The position numbers were made by a program, and so were the translations under genes. A stretch of 64,000 bases of DNA from Chitinophagaceae bacterium UBA1931. GTDB lineage: Bacteria > Bacteroidota > Bacteroidia > Chitinophagales > Chitinophagaceae. Each line of letters opens with the position of its first letter. The first letter of the stretch is position 1. The stretch lies in assembly GCA_002337125.1 (NCBI GenBank), contig DDFJ01000004.1, positions 186,001 through 250,000 on the forward strand. The letters are read 5' to 3'. The notes beneath the pieces were generated by a model. That model was not told the origin of the DNA. It worked only from the letters and a program-made list of their open reading frames with translations, and searched no databases. Positions 1 through 10,207 of the stretch are shown piece after piece.

Positions 1-1040
1 TTGAGTTTCATCCCCATCTCGTATATACAAGTTATTCGATTGATGAAAACAGTGACCACTGGCGTATAACAAATTGTTCAATTATCAGAACAGACAATAA
101 TTTCAGAACGATTGATACGGTAAAAACATTCCCTGATACATTTTACATCCGTCGCCTGCGTGTAAGTTTTTCAAATCCCGATTACATGTATGTGTTAACA
201 GGAAAAGGAAGAAGCAACAATCCGAAACAGGTTTGGATGACAGCTGATGGTGGTAAAACGTGGAGCAACATCACACCTGATAATGAAACTGCAAAAAAAT
301 ACGGTTTCCCTGATATAGCCATCAGCGATACTGATCCGCAAAAAATTTATCTCGGTGTTGGTGGCTTTCAGAATGAAGCAAAAGTATTTACATCAAATGA
401 TGCAGGAAAAAAATGGGCTGATGATCATTCAGCAGATTTGCCAAAGAATGAAATTCAAACAATGGCCTACCAGCGAGGAACAGATGGAGGTGTTTATCTT
501 GGTTGTTATCCCGGCTTGTTTTATAAAAGCAACCGTACAGGAACATGGAAAACAGTTGGTACACATTTGCCGCACACACCCATCAACTTTATTTATTTAA
601 ACTACGATAAAGAAAAAATAAGACTGGGAACTTACCGTGGTGTTTGGGAAAATGATTTTTATGAAACAACTGCACCCAAAGCAAACATTGCTCTTTCAAA
701 AAGAATACTTGCTGTTGAAGGAACAGATGCAGATGAAGAAGATCCCAATCAAATGAAAATATATTTCTACGACAACTCAGTACTCAAGGGTAAAGGAGCA
801 AAATTCAGCTGGCAATTTCCCGGGGCAATTCCAGCAACTTCAACTGAAGAAAACCCCATTGTAAATTATTCTGCCTGCAAACCTGGAAAGTATTCAGTTA
901 AATTAACTGTAACCGATGCAAAAGGACGAAAAAGTGAGTTTGAACTGAAAGATTACATTGAAGTGAAAAATAATTATCCCTGGAACTTACGGGAGAAAAA
1001 ATTAGAAACAGAAGAACACGAAGAAGATGATGATGAATAA
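1..1040 (+). CDS. BNR/sortilin-like beta-propeller protein with C-terminal PKD domain (3' part only)
   Basis: The reading frame is open from base 3 and the gene enters from outside the window, so the N-terminus is missing. Asp-box (BNR) motifs of the form S/T-x-D-x-G-x-x-W are visible, for example TADGGKTW and TSNDAGKKW. They mark the blades of a sortilin/Vps10- or sialidase-like propeller. The last roughly 90 residues form a PKD-like beta-sandwich (FSWQFPG ... YSVKLTVTDAKG), followed by an acidic tail ending in EEHEEDDDE. Proteins of this build are usually secreted or surface-exposed in Bacteroidota and may act on or bind glycans. The substrate cannot be told from this fragment. The next gene follows on the same strand, so the two may be co-transcribed. 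Confidence 0.75.
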   Translation, partial: EFHPHLVYTSYSIDENSDHWRITNCSIIRTDNNFRTIDTVKTFPDTFYIRRLRVSFSNPDYMYVLTGKGRSNNPKQVWMTADGGKTWSNITPDNETAKKYGFPDIAISDTDPQKIYLGVGGFQNEAKVFTSNDAGKKWADDHSADLPKNEIQTMAYQRGTDGGVYLGCYPGLFYKSNRTGTWKTVGTHLPHTPINFIYLNYDKEKIRLGTYRGVWENDFYETTAPKANIALSKRILAVEGTDADEEDPNQMKIYFYDNSVLKGKGAKFSWQFPGAIPATSTEENPIVNYSACKPGKYSVKLTVTDAKGRKSEFELKDYIEVKNNYPWNLREKKLETEEHEEDDDE

Positions 1041-1105
1041 ATAAACAATGTCAGACATACGTGGGTGATGTAATACCAGCTAATAATTTTTTAAAACGAT
1101 ACGGC

Positions 1106-4100
1106 ATGAAAATGTTTTTTTCAATTCTTTTGATCAGTTGCAGCTTAACTGTTTTTGCCCAACAGAATACAGTTGTAAGAGAATATAAAAAAATCTTTAC
1201 CACCTACCCTTTCTCTGATCCTGATCCTGTTCCAAAGCCGGACTCTAAAATATATCCCTACTATCGTTTTGATGGTTTTACCGATGCACCTGTACAAAAA
1301 GAATGGAAAGTTGTTGAGCTGGAAAACGATTATATAAAGCTGATGATTTTACCCGAAGTTGGCGGAAAGATCTGGTCGGCTACCGAAAAATCAACAGGCA
1401 AAGATTTTATCTACAACAATCATGTAATAAAGTTCAGGGATATTGCTATGCGTGGCCCATGGACAAGCGGAGGTGTTGAAGCAAACTATGGCATTATTGG
1501 TCATACACCTAATTGTGCAACACCGGTTGATTATACAATTATCAAAAAAGAAGATGGAAGTATCAGTTGTGTAATTGGAGTGTTAGATCTGCTGACACGT
1601 ACTTCATGGCGACTTGATATTAATTTGCCAAAAGACAAAGCCTACTTTACAACAAGTTCATACTGGTTTAATGCAACTGCATTTGAACAACCATATTATA
1701 CATGGATGAATACAGGATTAAAAGCAGCAGGTAATCTTGAATTTATTTATCCGGGTAAAAATTATCTTGGACATGATGGAGAACACAGCGACTGGCCCAT
1801 CAACAAACAAAACGGACGAAACATTTCCTTTTACGAGAACAACAATTTTGGTGGATACAAATCCTATCATGTGTTTGGCAAGTACACCGATTTTTTTGGA
1901 GCATACTGGCATACCAATGAATTTGGTATGGGCAGGTTTTCGAACCATGATGATAAACCGGGAAAGAAAATATGGATATGGGGATTATCACAACAGGGTA
2001 TGATCTGGGAAAAACTTCTCACTGATACAGATGGTCAATATGTGGAAGTGCAAAGCGGACGATTGTTTAATCAATCAGCTGAAAACAGTATGTTGACTCC
2101 CTTTAAACATCGTTCCTTTTCTCCTTATCAATCGGATGCTTGGACAGAATACTGGTTCCCGGTTAAGCAAACAAAAGGTTTTGTAAAGGCCAATAACTAT
2201 GGCGCAGTGAATGTAAAAGTTGAAAATGGCTGGCTTAAAATTTATTTTTCACCCTTACAAACAATGAATGAAGCGCTTGAAGTTTTTGCAGATGGGAAGA
2301 AAATTTATTCAAAAAATATTTCAGTAAAACCATTGGTGATTTTTGCTGATTCGATACAGGTTAGTGTTGATGCAACTAAACTGAAACTCACTTTGGGCGA
2401 AGACAAACTTATCTGGAATTCAGATCCTGCTGATGGCAACATCAACAGGCCAATGGAAATACCAAATGCATTTGATCATAAATCTGTTTATGGATTATAC
2501 CTGCAGGGAAAAAACTATATCAGCTTTAAGGATTATGTAAAAGCAGAAGAAAAACTGAAAGCCTGTTTGCAAAAAGATCCTTTGTACGCCCCTGCTCTCT
2601 GCGATCTTGCTATGCTGCAGATCCGTCAATTTAAATATACAGATGCTGTAAAAACAGCATCAACCGCTTTATCTATTAACACGTATGATCCCGCTGCAAA
2701 TTATTATTATGCAATTGCAAATCTGCAACTGGGAAATATAACTGATGCCAAAGATGGGTTTGATATAGCAGCAGCAAGTATTGAATACCGGAGTGCTGCT
2801 TATACTGAGCTGGCAAAAATTTATTTCCGTAATAAGGAAGTGGCAAAAGCAATTGAATATGCAGAGAAAAGTTTACTGAACAATCAATACAATATTGAAA
2901 GCCTGCAACTGCTTGCAGTTATTTACAGGTTGCAAAAAGAAACAGCAAAAGCAACTGCATTATTAAACAGGATAAATGAAACCGATGCCTTAAATCATTT
3001 TGTTGCTTTTGAAAATTATTATTCAAACAAAACTGCCGATACAAAAGAAGCATTCACAACGCATATACAAAACGAAATGCCTGTTCAGACTTATCTTGAA
3101 TTGGGCATCTGGTATTACCAGTTGAATTGCAGAGCAGAAGCATTGTCTGTTTTTTCAATTGCTCCTTCCGATCCTGAAGTCATTTATTGGAAAGCTTTTT
3201 TGGAAAACAAACCAGTTGAATTAAGCAATATTCAACCCGGCACCACTTTTCCTTTCCGTTCCGAAACTGCAGCAGTACTTGAGCAATTAATTGCTGCAAA
3301 TAATCATTGGGTGCTGAAATATCATCTGGCTATGATTCTCTGGAACCGGAATGATCTTTCAAGGGCAAAGCTTCTTTTTACACAATGTGGTAATGAACCA
3401 ACAGATCCTTCATTTTACGCCGCAAGAGCAGCATTAATGAAAGGAAATAATGAAATGGTTGAAGCTGATTTACTGAAAGCAATTTCACTGAATAAAAACG
3501 AATGGCGTTTTGCAAAATTACTGGCAGAACATTTTATTGCACAAAAGCAGTATGCAAAAGCGTTGTCCGTTGCTGAGCCATTTTACCAAAGCCATCCGGC
3601 GAATTATATCATGGGAATGCTTTATGCAAAAACGCTGTTGCTGAACAAGAAATTTGCTGCTGCAGATGCATTTTTAACCAAGCTGAAAATTCTTCCCTTT
3701 GAAGGAGCAACTGAAGGAAGACAATTGTATCATGAAGCAAAATTGATGCAGGCTGTTATTTCAATGAAAAACAAACAGTATAAAAAAGCATTGCAGTTTA
3801 TTGCCAGTGCAAAACTGTGGCCGCAGAATTTAGGTGTTGGTAAGCCATATGATGAAGATATTGATGAAAGACTGGAAGATTGGTTGAATTATCAATGCTA
3901 TACCAACCTTGGTAACAAAACAGCAGCAGAGCAGTCGCTTGAAAAGATCATAGCATTTACACCGAAAGTGGATAATACAGTCAGAAATTTTCTACCGGCG
4001 AACAATCTGGTAACAGCCTGGGCTATTGAAAAAACATCTTCAAAAAACAAAGCAGAAGAATGGCTGAAAAAACAAGCGGCTTTGTTTCCGGCAAATAAAA

Positions 4101-4204
4101 TAATGCAATGGACAATTGCAGGATTTTCCAAACAACAAGCTTCTGTTTTAACCGAAGATGAAAAAGATGGAGAAGTGAGAATAATTGAGATGCTTAACTA
4201 TTAA
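1106..4204 (+). CDS. DUF5107 domain protein with TPR repeats
   Basis: A 1032-residue exported protein. The start chosen is the ATG at 1106, because it begins directly with a signal peptide (MKMFFSILLISCSLTVFAQQ). The frame extends upstream only to a GTG at 1061. Residues of about 40-400 match the DUF5107 type, a fold related to galactose-mutarotase-like sandwiches (LPEVGGKIWSATEKSTG, GGVEANYG). From about residue 470 onward there are repeated helix pairs typical of tetratricopeptide repeats (e.g. YVKAEEKLKACLQKDPLYAPAL cut short, and AKAIEYAEKSLLNNQYNIES). DUF5107-TPR proteins are common in Bacteroidota polysaccharide loci, but a precise reaction is not established. It follows the propeller gene by 65 bases and may share its transcript. 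Confidence 0.8.
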   Translation: MKMFFSILLISCSLTVFAQQNTVVREYKKIFTTYPFSDPDPVPKPDSKIYPYYRFDGFTDAPVQKEWKVVELENDYIKLMILPEVGGKIWSATEKSTGKDFIYNNHVIKFRDIAMRGPWTSGGVEANYGIIGHTPNCATPVDYTIIKKEDGSISCVIGVLDLLTRTSWRLDINLPKDKAYFTTSSYWFNATAFEQPYYTWMNTGLKAAGNLEFIYPGKNYLGHDGEHSDWPINKQNGRNISFYENNNFGGYKSYHVFGKYTDFFGAYWHTNEFGMGRFSNHDDKPGKKIWIWGLSQQGMIWEKLLTDTDGQYVEVQSGRLFNQSAENSMLTPFKHRSFSPYQSDAWTEYWFPVKQTKGFVKANNYGAVNVKVENGWLKIYFSPLQTMNEALEVFADGKKIYSKNISVKPLVIFADSIQVSVDATKLKLTLGEDKLIWNSDPADGNINRPMEIPNAFDHKSVYGLYLQGKNYISFKDYVKAEEKLKACLQKDPLYAPALCDLAMLQIRQFKYTDAVKTASTALSINTYDPAANYYYAIANLQLGNITDAKDGFDIAAASIEYRSAAYTELAKIYFRNKEVAKAIEYAEKSLLNNQYNIESLQLLAVIYRLQKETAKATALLNRINETDALNHFVAFENYYSNKTADTKEAFTTHIQNEMPVQTYLELGIWYYQLNCRAEALSVFSIAPSDPEVIYWKAFLENKPVELSNIQPGTTFPFRSETAAVLEQLIAANNHWVLKYHLAMILWNRNDLSRAKLLFTQCGNEPTDPSFYAARAALMKGNNEMVEADLLKAISLNKNEWRFAKLLAEHFIAQKQYAKALSVAEPFYQSHPANYIMGMLYAKTLLLNKKFAAADAFLTKLKILPFEGATEGRQLYHEAKLMQAVISMKNKQYKKALQFIASAKLWPQNLGVGKPYDEDIDERLEDWLNYQCYTNLGNKTAAEQSLEKIIAFTPKVDNTVRNFLPANNLVTAWAIEKTSSKNKAEEWLKKQAALFPANKIMQWTIAGFSKQQASVLTEDEKDGEVRIIEMLNY

Positions 4205-4233
4205 AGCTGCTGATAAATAATTAACCGGCAACT

Positions 4234-4587
4234 TCAACTCACATCTTCAATAAAAAAATACTCAGGAGCTTTTTGTTTAAACAGGCGTATACTGAGAATA
4301 TCGTATTGAATGCGTTTCCAGTTTGGATTTTGATGCAGGAACTCTTCGCCGGCATTCATTAATCGCTGCAGCTTTTTATCAGTAACACCCTCTTCCGGAT
4401 GACCAAAACTGTCTGTAGTCCGGGTTTTTACTTCAACAAAATGAAGAATTCCTTCCTTTTCTGCAATTATATCCAGCTCAAACCAGGAATATTTCCAGTT
4501 TTGATGCAGAATGGTAAAGCCTTGCTGCGAAAGCCATTCCACAGCCATTTCTTCGCCCTGTTTTCCTGTTTCAAGATGTTTTGCCAC
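4234..4587 (-). CDS. YraN / UPF0102 family endonuclease-like protein
   Basis: A 117-residue protein of the size usual for UPF0102. The family core is present: GKQGEEMAVEWL at the N-terminus, then FELDIIAEKEGILHFVEVKTR, which carries the D-x(n)-E-x-K pattern of the PD-(D/E)XK nuclease fold. The start is a GTG at 4587. The nearest upstream ATG (4609) is out of frame, and the resulting MAKHLETG start fits the family. The role in cells is poorly defined; a DNA-repair or Holliday-junction function has been proposed for relatives. It converges with the DUF5107 gene. Confidence 0.85.
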   Translation of the reverse strand: MAKHLETGKQGEEMAVEWLSQQGFTILHQNWKYSWFELDIIAEKEGILHFVEVKTRTTDSFGHPEEGVTDKKLQRLMNAGEEFLHQNPNWKRIQYDILSIRLFKQKAPEYFFIEDVS

Positions 4588-4699
4588 TGGCCGAATATAA
4601 TTCTTTCATGTTTATCCACATATTGAGGAAAAAAGCATCGGACACAAAATGCGTTTTTTGGAGTGGTTTTTAACTATTTTTGTCCTTCAAGTATAGTTT

Positions 4700-5254
4700 A
4701 TGAAGTTGAATAAAAATATCGTTTTCACTTTGCTTGCCTTAACTGTTGTTGCAGCAATGTACCGCATTCTTCCAAACCGTCCATTTGGTTTTGAGCCACA
4801 AACTGCAATTGCTTTGTTTGCCGGTTCAATTATAAAGGATAAAAAATATGCATTTGCTTTACCATTATTGAGCATGCTTATCAGCGATACAATTTACCAG
4901 GCATTGTTTTCTGCAGGCTTAACAGCTATTCCGGGTTTCTACAGCGGACAGATATTGAACTACCTGCTTTTTGCTGGTTTAACAGTTGTCGGCTTTTTTG
5001 TTAATTCAAAAAATGTATGGCAGATTGGTCTTGGTGCATTAACTGCTCCAACACTTTATTTTATTGCCAGCAATTTCATGGTCTGGATCGGCGGCGGCGG
5101 TTACCATCACCCAAAAACTGTTGCAGGTTTAATGCAAACTTATGCTGATGGTATTCCTTTTTACGGAATGGGAATTTATTCTACCATCGTTTTCAGCGCA
5201 GTTTTCTTTGGCAGCTATGCATTGCTGAAAGGAAAAGAATTAAGGACAGCTTAA
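4700..5254 (+). CDS. DUF6580 family integral membrane protein
   Basis: A 184-residue hydrophobic protein with about five membrane segments. The motif RILPNRPFGFEPQTAIALFAG near the N-terminus is typical of DUF6580 proteins, which resemble the substrate-binding (S) subunits of ECF vitamin transporters. A Bacteroidota-type -7 box TATTTTTG lies at 4675-4682, 17 bases before the ATG, so the gene probably has its own promoter. A strong terminator follows at 5278. No ECF energy-coupling genes are next to it, so a transport role is inference only. Confidence 0.75.
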   Translation: MKLNKNIVFTLLALTVVAAMYRILPNRPFGFEPQTAIALFAGSIIKDKKYAFALPLLSMLISDTIYQALFSAGLTAIPGFYSGQILNYLLFAGLTVVGFFVNSKNVWQIGLGALTAPTLYFIASNFMVWIGGGGYHHPKTVAGLMQTYADGIPFYGMGIYSTIVFSAVFFGSYALLKGKELRTA

Positions 5255-5277
5255 TAACTTATTCTGAATATTTGAAA

Positions 5278-5306
5278 AGCCACGCAATGCGTGGCTTTTT
5301 GTTTTT
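5278..5306 (+). terminator. Rho-independent terminator after the DUF6580 gene
   Basis: A perfect 8-bp stem (AGCCACGC / GCGTGGCT) with a 3-base loop is followed by an uninterrupted T-rich run. It lies 23 bases after the stop codon. Confidence 0.9.
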
Positions 5307-5356
5307 TTTATCAATGTTTTGGATAACTTTACCCGTAAACAGCTGCTTTCTTATCT

Positions 5357-8281
5357 ATGAACTCAACCCGGTTATATTGCACCTTAAAGAAATTCGTAAT
5401 CATTTCTTTTATCCTTATTTCTTCCAAAAGCATTTCAGCACAAAACTGTAATAACTGGCTAAAACTGCCGAGTTATCCTTCCTATTTTGATGTTCCTGAA
5501 ATTGATATTCCCGGCACACAAATTACAGTTGAAGCTGTTTTTGTGCGAACCACACCTTATACTGCCGGTGAAGGATATGATAATGAAGGTGACATTATTT
5601 CCAAGCATTATGACCCAACTGATGTAAATTATCTCTTGAGGCCAAATCATGCTTATATAACTACAACCAATGGTTTTTTCAGCACTCCCGATGTATGCCA
5701 GATTGAATTAAATAAAGTTTATCATGTTGCACTGGTCTATGATGGCACAACACTTAAATTTTATCGTAATGGATTTTTATTATCACAGGTAAATGCCAGT
5801 GGAAATCTTATTCAAAATGATCGCCCTACAAGGATTGGTTTATATATTGGTGCAATAACAGAAAACCTGATTGGTTATATTAATGAAGTAAGAATCTGGA
5901 ATGTTGCAAGATCGCAAAGCCAGATCAGGACTTATATGAACACTTTATTACCAAGTCCGGCAACACAAACAGGGTTATTAGCGTATTATACGTTTGATAA
6001 TTTGTTAAACAAACAAGGAAATGTTGCTTTCAACGGATCATTAGTTGGTTCGGCAAGTATAAATCAAACCAATCCTTTTTGCGAATTTGTTGCTGACAGT
6101 TGCGGATATATTGAATGCGGTGCAAAAACAGACTTTGACATAAAGCAGGATGCTTGTTCACCTCTATCCCTTCAGCTTTCTACCTATGAAACTAATTACA
6201 ATACGATTAAATGGGATTTTGGAGATGGTAATTCAGTTACTGGAAGTTCAGTTGCTAACCATACATATACAATAGCCGGAACGTATAAAGTTAAAATGAT
6301 TAAGAACTTCAGTACTTGTTCAGACACGGCTACAAAAGATATAACTGTTGGCAACATCTATGACAACCAGGTAATTCAAACACAAGACACAACTATTTGC
6401 ACAGGAAGTACTAAACAATTAAAAAGCATACCGGCCTTATCTTATTGCTGGAGCCCATCAACAAATCTTGACAACCCAACATCTCAAAACCCTATAACAA
6501 ATTCACCAGGCAATATTACTTATTACCTAACTGCTCAAACAACTGGAATAAATCTCATTACAAATGGAGATTTCAGTAATGGCAATACAGGTTTCACATC
6601 ATCTTATATTTATACTCCTGCTTCAGGTATAAATTCGGGGGTGTATAATGTTGGGAACAGCAGTACAACATGGAATGCCGGTCTGTCTAATTGCAAAGAT
6701 CATACTACTTCTTCGGGTAATATGCTTATGGTTAATGGATCGGCAGGAAAAAACATGAAGGCTTGGTCACAAACTGTTGCAGTAACGCCAAACACCACTT
6801 ATGTTTTGTCAGCATGGGTACAGAGTTTGGGCTATACAAACCCTTCAAGTTTGCAGTTTGCTATTAATGGAGTAAATCAGGGTACAGTTTTCAATGCAAA
6901 CAATACAACCTGCATTTGGGACAAACATTTCATTTTATGGAATTCTGGAGATAGTTCTAATGCAGTAATTTCCATTGTTACGCAAAATCAGTTATCAAAC
7001 GGCAATGAATTCGCCATTGATGATATTGTTTTTGCACCGGTTTATATGAAATATGACAGTGTACAAGTTAAAGTAGTAAATGAAAAATTATCAGTTTCAG
7101 GAAACACTTCTGTTTGTGAAGGAGGAACAGTTCAGTTGAATGCATCCGGAGGTACCTCTTATTTATGGTCGCCCGGAAATACGCTTTCAAATACAACAAT
7201 AGCAAATCCGGTAGCTACGCCTTCAACAACAACAAAATATGTTGTATCAGGCAAAACTCTCAATGGCTGCGACTCTAAGGATTCAATAAATATTATTGTT
7301 TATAAAAAACCAGCAATTACAAAAACAGCCGACACATCCATTTGCAGCAATACATCGGTACAATTATTAGCAGGAGGAGGTGTAAACTATTTGTGGACTC
7401 CTTCTTCCACTTTAAATAATGCTGCAATTCCCAACCCGGTAGCAACTCCAACACAAAACACAACATACATTGTAGCTGTAACAGATAATCATCTTTGCAC
7501 AAATACAGATTCAGTAAAAATAACGATCAAAGCAAAACCTGTTTTCGGTATTAACGAATCAAAATCAATATGCGAAAAAGAATCAGTAATACTTTCAGCA
7601 TCTGGTGGTAATATTTATCATTGGGATCCCTCCTCAACACTTAATAATCCTGATATTGCTTCACCTGTTGCCAATCCAACCACAACAACAAATTATACGG
7701 TAAACATTACAGAAACAACCTGCAATACCAGTACAAGCCTTTCAACAACAATTACAGTTCATCCCTTACCTGTATTGCAACTTTCCAAATCAAATGATAT
7801 TGATTGTTCTCAAAACAACAGTCAATTAAATGTTTCCGGAGCCAATACATATTTATGGACTCCTTCATTATCATTAAACAATACATCAATATCAAACCCA
7901 ATTGCATCACCAATAGTACCAACCATGTATAATGTAACAGGTACAAACAATTTTGGCTGCAGTTCAACAGACAGCATTTTGGTTGATGTAAAAAATATTA
8001 ACCAGGGATTATACCTGATGCCAAATGCATTTACTCCTAACAATGATGGATTGAATGATTGTTATGGTATCAAATTATGGGGAATACTTACAGATGTTGA
8101 ATTCAGCGTATTCAACCGCTGGGGACAACGGGTGTTTTTTACAACCAACCAGAATCAATGCTGGGATGGCACCTATAAAGGAATAAATCAAAGTGCCGAC
8201 ACATACATCTATTTTATTAAAGCTAAAAGTGCATGTGCAGGTAACATTGTAAAAAGAGGTTACTTCCTATTAATCAGGTAA
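5357..8281 (+). CDS. Large secreted protein with LamG, PKD and Ig-like repeats and a type IX (type B) sorting domain
   Basis: A 974-residue protein. It has an N-terminal signal peptide (FVIISFILISSKSISAQ). A LamG/concanavalin-like domain (about residues 35-225, with LVYDGTTLKFYRNG and INEVRIWNVARS) comes next, then a PKD domain (about 255-330, IKWDFGDGNSVTG). A carbohydrate-binding-like region spans about 395-560. At least four related repeats of about 80 residues follow, each with a YLWTPSxTLNNxxIxNPVATP core and a Cys near the start. The last 90 residues (MPNAFTPNNDGLNDCYG ... FNRWGQRVF ... NQCWDGTYKG) are the gliding-motility-associated C-terminal domain used as a type B signal for the type IX secretion system. 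It is likely a surface adhesin or matrix protein. Confidence 0.88.
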   Translation: MNSTRLYCTLKKFVIISFILISSKSISAQNCNNWLKLPSYPSYFDVPEIDIPGTQITVEAVFVRTTPYTAGEGYDNEGDIISKHYDPTDVNYLLRPNHAYITTTNGFFSTPDVCQIELNKVYHVALVYDGTTLKFYRNGFLLSQVNASGNLIQNDRPTRIGLYIGAITENLIGYINEVRIWNVARSQSQIRTYMNTLLPSPATQTGLLAYYTFDNLLNKQGNVAFNGSLVGSASINQTNPFCEFVADSCGYIECGAKTDFDIKQDACSPLSLQLSTYETNYNTIKWDFGDGNSVTGSSVANHTYTIAGTYKVKMIKNFSTCSDTATKDITVGNIYDNQVIQTQDTTICTGSTKQLKSIPALSYCWSPSTNLDNPTSQNPITNSPGNITYYLTAQTTGINLITNGDFSNGNTGFTSSYIYTPASGINSGVYNVGNSSTTWNAGLSNCKDHTTSSGNMLMVNGSAGKNMKAWSQTVAVTPNTTYVLSAWVQSLGYTNPSSLQFAINGVNQGTVFNANNTTCIWDKHFILWNSGDSSNAVISIVTQNQLSNGNEFAIDDIVFAPVYMKYDSVQVKVVNEKLSVSGNTSVCEGGTVQLNASGGTSYLWSPGNTLSNTTIANPVATPSTTTKYVVSGKTLNGCDSKDSINIIVYKKPAITKTADTSICSNTSVQLLAGGGVNYLWTPSSTLNNAAIPNPVATPTQNTTYIVAVTDNHLCTNTDSVKITIKAKPVFGINESKSICEKESVILSASGGNIYHWDPSSTLNNPDIASPVANPTTTTNYTVNITETTCNTSTSLSTTITVHPLPVLQLSKSNDIDCSQNNSQLNVSGANTYLWTPSLSLNNTSISNPIASPIVPTMYNVTGTNNFGCSSTDSILVDVKNINQGLYLMPNAFTPNNDGLNDCYGIKLWGILTDVEFSVFNRWGQRVFFTTNQNQCWDGTYKGINQSADTYIYFIKAKSACAGNIVKRGYFLLIR

Positions 8282-8298
8282 AGTAATTATTCAAACAA

Positions 8299-9924
8299 TC
8301 ATACCTGGAACATTCCTGTTTTCATTTCATCAATCTCTGGGTTGTGATTGGCTGCTGCTATTCCTTCGCTGATCAGCTTTCTTGTTTCAACGGGATCGAT
8401 AATGTCATCTACCCAAAGTCTTGCTGCTGCATAATACGGACTTGTTTGTTCTTCGTATTTCGATTTAATATTTTCCAGTAAACTTTTTTCATCTGCAGGT
8501 GAAACTTCTTTACCCTTTGCTTTCATTGCAGCTACCTGGATTTGTAACAATGTTTTTGCAGCCTGTTCGCCACCCATCACTGCAATCTTTGCTGATGGCC
8601 ATGCATAAATAAACCGTGGATCATACGCTTTACCGCACATGGCATAATTACCGGCACCAAATGAATTACCAATAATGATTGTAATTTTTGGCACAACGCT
8701 GTTGGCTACTGCATTCACCATTTTTGCACCATCTTTAATAATACCACTATGCTCACTTCGGCTACCAACCATAAAACCGGTTACATCCTGTAAAAAAACA
8801 AGAGGAATTTTCTTTTGATTACAGTTGAGAATAAATCTGGCTGCCTTATCTGCACTGTCATTATAAATCACCCCACCCATCTGCATCTCCCCTTTCCTGT
8901 TTTTAATAACAGTTCTTTGATTGGCAACAATCCCTACAGCCCATCCATCTATTCTTGCATAACCACATAAAATTGTTTTGCCATAATCCTTTTTAAACTC
9001 ATCAAAGTCGCTGTTATCAACAATCCGCTCAATTACTTCCAGCATATCATATGGTTTCCCTTCAGCAGGAAAAATTCCATACAACTCATGCGGATCTTTT
9101 TTGGGTAAGATGGAATTAATTCTGTCAAAGCCTGCTTTCTTTTTTTCACCAATCCTGCTGACGATTTTTTTTATTTCATCCAGGCATTCTTCTTCAGTAT
9201 TAAACTTGTAATCGGCAATGCCACTTATTTCAGTATGTGTTACGGCTCCTCCAAGCGTTTCCTGGTCTACATCTTCACCAATAGCAGCTTTAACAAGATA
9301 TGGGCCTGCCAAAAAAATTGAGCCGCTCCCTTCAACCATCAACGTTTCATCGCTCATGATTGGCAGGTAAGCACCGCCTGCAACACATGCGCCCATTACA
9401 GCTGCAATTTGTGTTATTCCCATTGCACTCATCCTCGCATTGTTACGGAAGATGCGTCCGAAATGTTCTTTATCGGGAAAAATTTCGTCCTGCATGGGAA
9501 GATAAACCCCGGCACTATCAACAAGGTAAATCACAGGCAAATGATTCTCCATCGCAATTTCCTGTAAGCGTAAATTCTTTTTGCCGGTTATCGGGAACCA
9601 TGCGCCAGCCTTTACTGTCTGATCATTAGCTACGATCACGCATTGACGACCGCTGACATAGCCTATTCCTCCAACAGTTCCGCCAGCAGCGCAACCACCT
9701 TCTTCTTTGTACATGTTGTAACCGGCAAAGGCACCTATTTCAATAAACGGACGATCTTTATCACACAGGTAACTGATGCGTTCACGTGCAGTAAGCTTGT
9801 TTCGCTCTTTTTGTTTTTCAATTGATTTTTTACCTCCGCCTTCATAAATCTTGTCCAGCTTTTGCTTCATACCTGCAAGAGCAAGCTTCATCACATCCTC
9901 GTTTTTGTTGAATTGAATATCCAT
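8299..9924 (-). CDS. Acyl-CoA carboxylase, carboxyltransferase (beta) subunit, methylcrotonyl-CoA type
   Basis: 541 residues from the ATG at 9924. The longer open frame to 10050 runs into the promoter of tRNA-Ala and is not used. Both halves of the carboxyltransferase fold are present: the N half with GGTVGGIGYVSGRQCVIVAND and GGAYLPIMSDE, the C half with IPLVFLQDVTGFMVG, GNSFGAGNYAMCG and MGGEQAAK. The sequence resembles the beta subunits of methylcrotonyl-CoA carboxylase (leucine catabolism) more than AccD, but propionyl- or acetyl-CoA specificity cannot be excluded. The partner biotin carboxylase/carrier subunit is not in this window. It is transcribed away from the tRNA and stands alone. 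Confidence 0.88.
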   Translation of the reverse strand: MDIQFNKNEDVMKLALAGMKQKLDKIYEGGGKKSIEKQKERNKLTARERISYLCDKDRPFIEIGAFAGYNMYKEEGGCAAGGTVGGIGYVSGRQCVIVANDQTVKAGAWFPITGKKNLRLQEIAMENHLPVIYLVDSAGVYLPMQDEIFPDKEHFGRIFRNNARMSAMGITQIAAVMGACVAGGAYLPIMSDETLMVEGSGSIFLAGPYLVKAAIGEDVDQETLGGAVTHTEISGIADYKFNTEEECLDEIKKIVSRIGEKKKAGFDRINSILPKKDPHELYGIFPAEGKPYDMLEVIERIVDNSDFDEFKKDYGKTILCGYARIDGWAVGIVANQRTVIKNRKGEMQMGGVIYNDSADKAARFILNCNQKKIPLVFLQDVTGFMVGSRSEHSGIIKDGAKMVNAVANSVVPKITIIIGNSFGAGNYAMCGKAYDPRFIYAWPSAKIAVMGGEQAAKTLLQIQVAAMKAKGKEVSPADEKSLLENIKSKYEEQTSPYYAAARLWVDDIIDPVETRKLISEGIAAANHNPEIDEMKTGMFQV

Positions 9925-10034
9925 ATGGCAACATGTTAAAGATGAGCAAATCGTTGGTACAAATAAAACAAACCATTGCGGAAGAACGAAACAAAAACAA
10001 TAAAAGTTGAAATTAGTTTGAATAGTAAAACGAT

Positions 10035-10042
10035 TATATTTG
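10035..10042 (+). promoter_or_regulatory. -7 promoter box of tRNA-Ala
   Basis: TATATTTG matches the Bacteroidota TANNTTTG element and ends exactly 10 bases before the tRNA 5' end. The same offset is seen at the initiator tRNA gene. No good -33 TTTG at the usual spacing was found. Confidence 0.6.
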
Positions 10043-10052
10043 CAACCCATCA

Positions 10053-10127
<75 letters not shown>

Positions 10128-10135
10128 AAGCTTTA

Positions 10136-10160
10136 AAGCCGCCTTCGGGTGGCTTTTTGT
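10136..10160 (+). terminator. Terminator of the tRNA-Ala transcript
   Basis: The stem AAGCCGCC / GGTGGCTT is closed by a stable TTCG tetraloop and followed by a T run, ten bases after the tRNA. Confidence 0.9.
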
Positions 10161-10176
10161 TTTAATGAACATGCAA

Positions 10177-10203
10177 TAAAAAAGGGCTGATGAACAGCCC
10201 TCT
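10177..10203 (-). terminator. Terminator of the small lipoprotein gene
   Basis: Read on the minus strand, the stem AGGGCTG / CAGCCCT is followed by TTTTTT. It lies just past the stop codon at 10208. Confidence 0.85.
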
Positions 10204-10207
10204 CAAC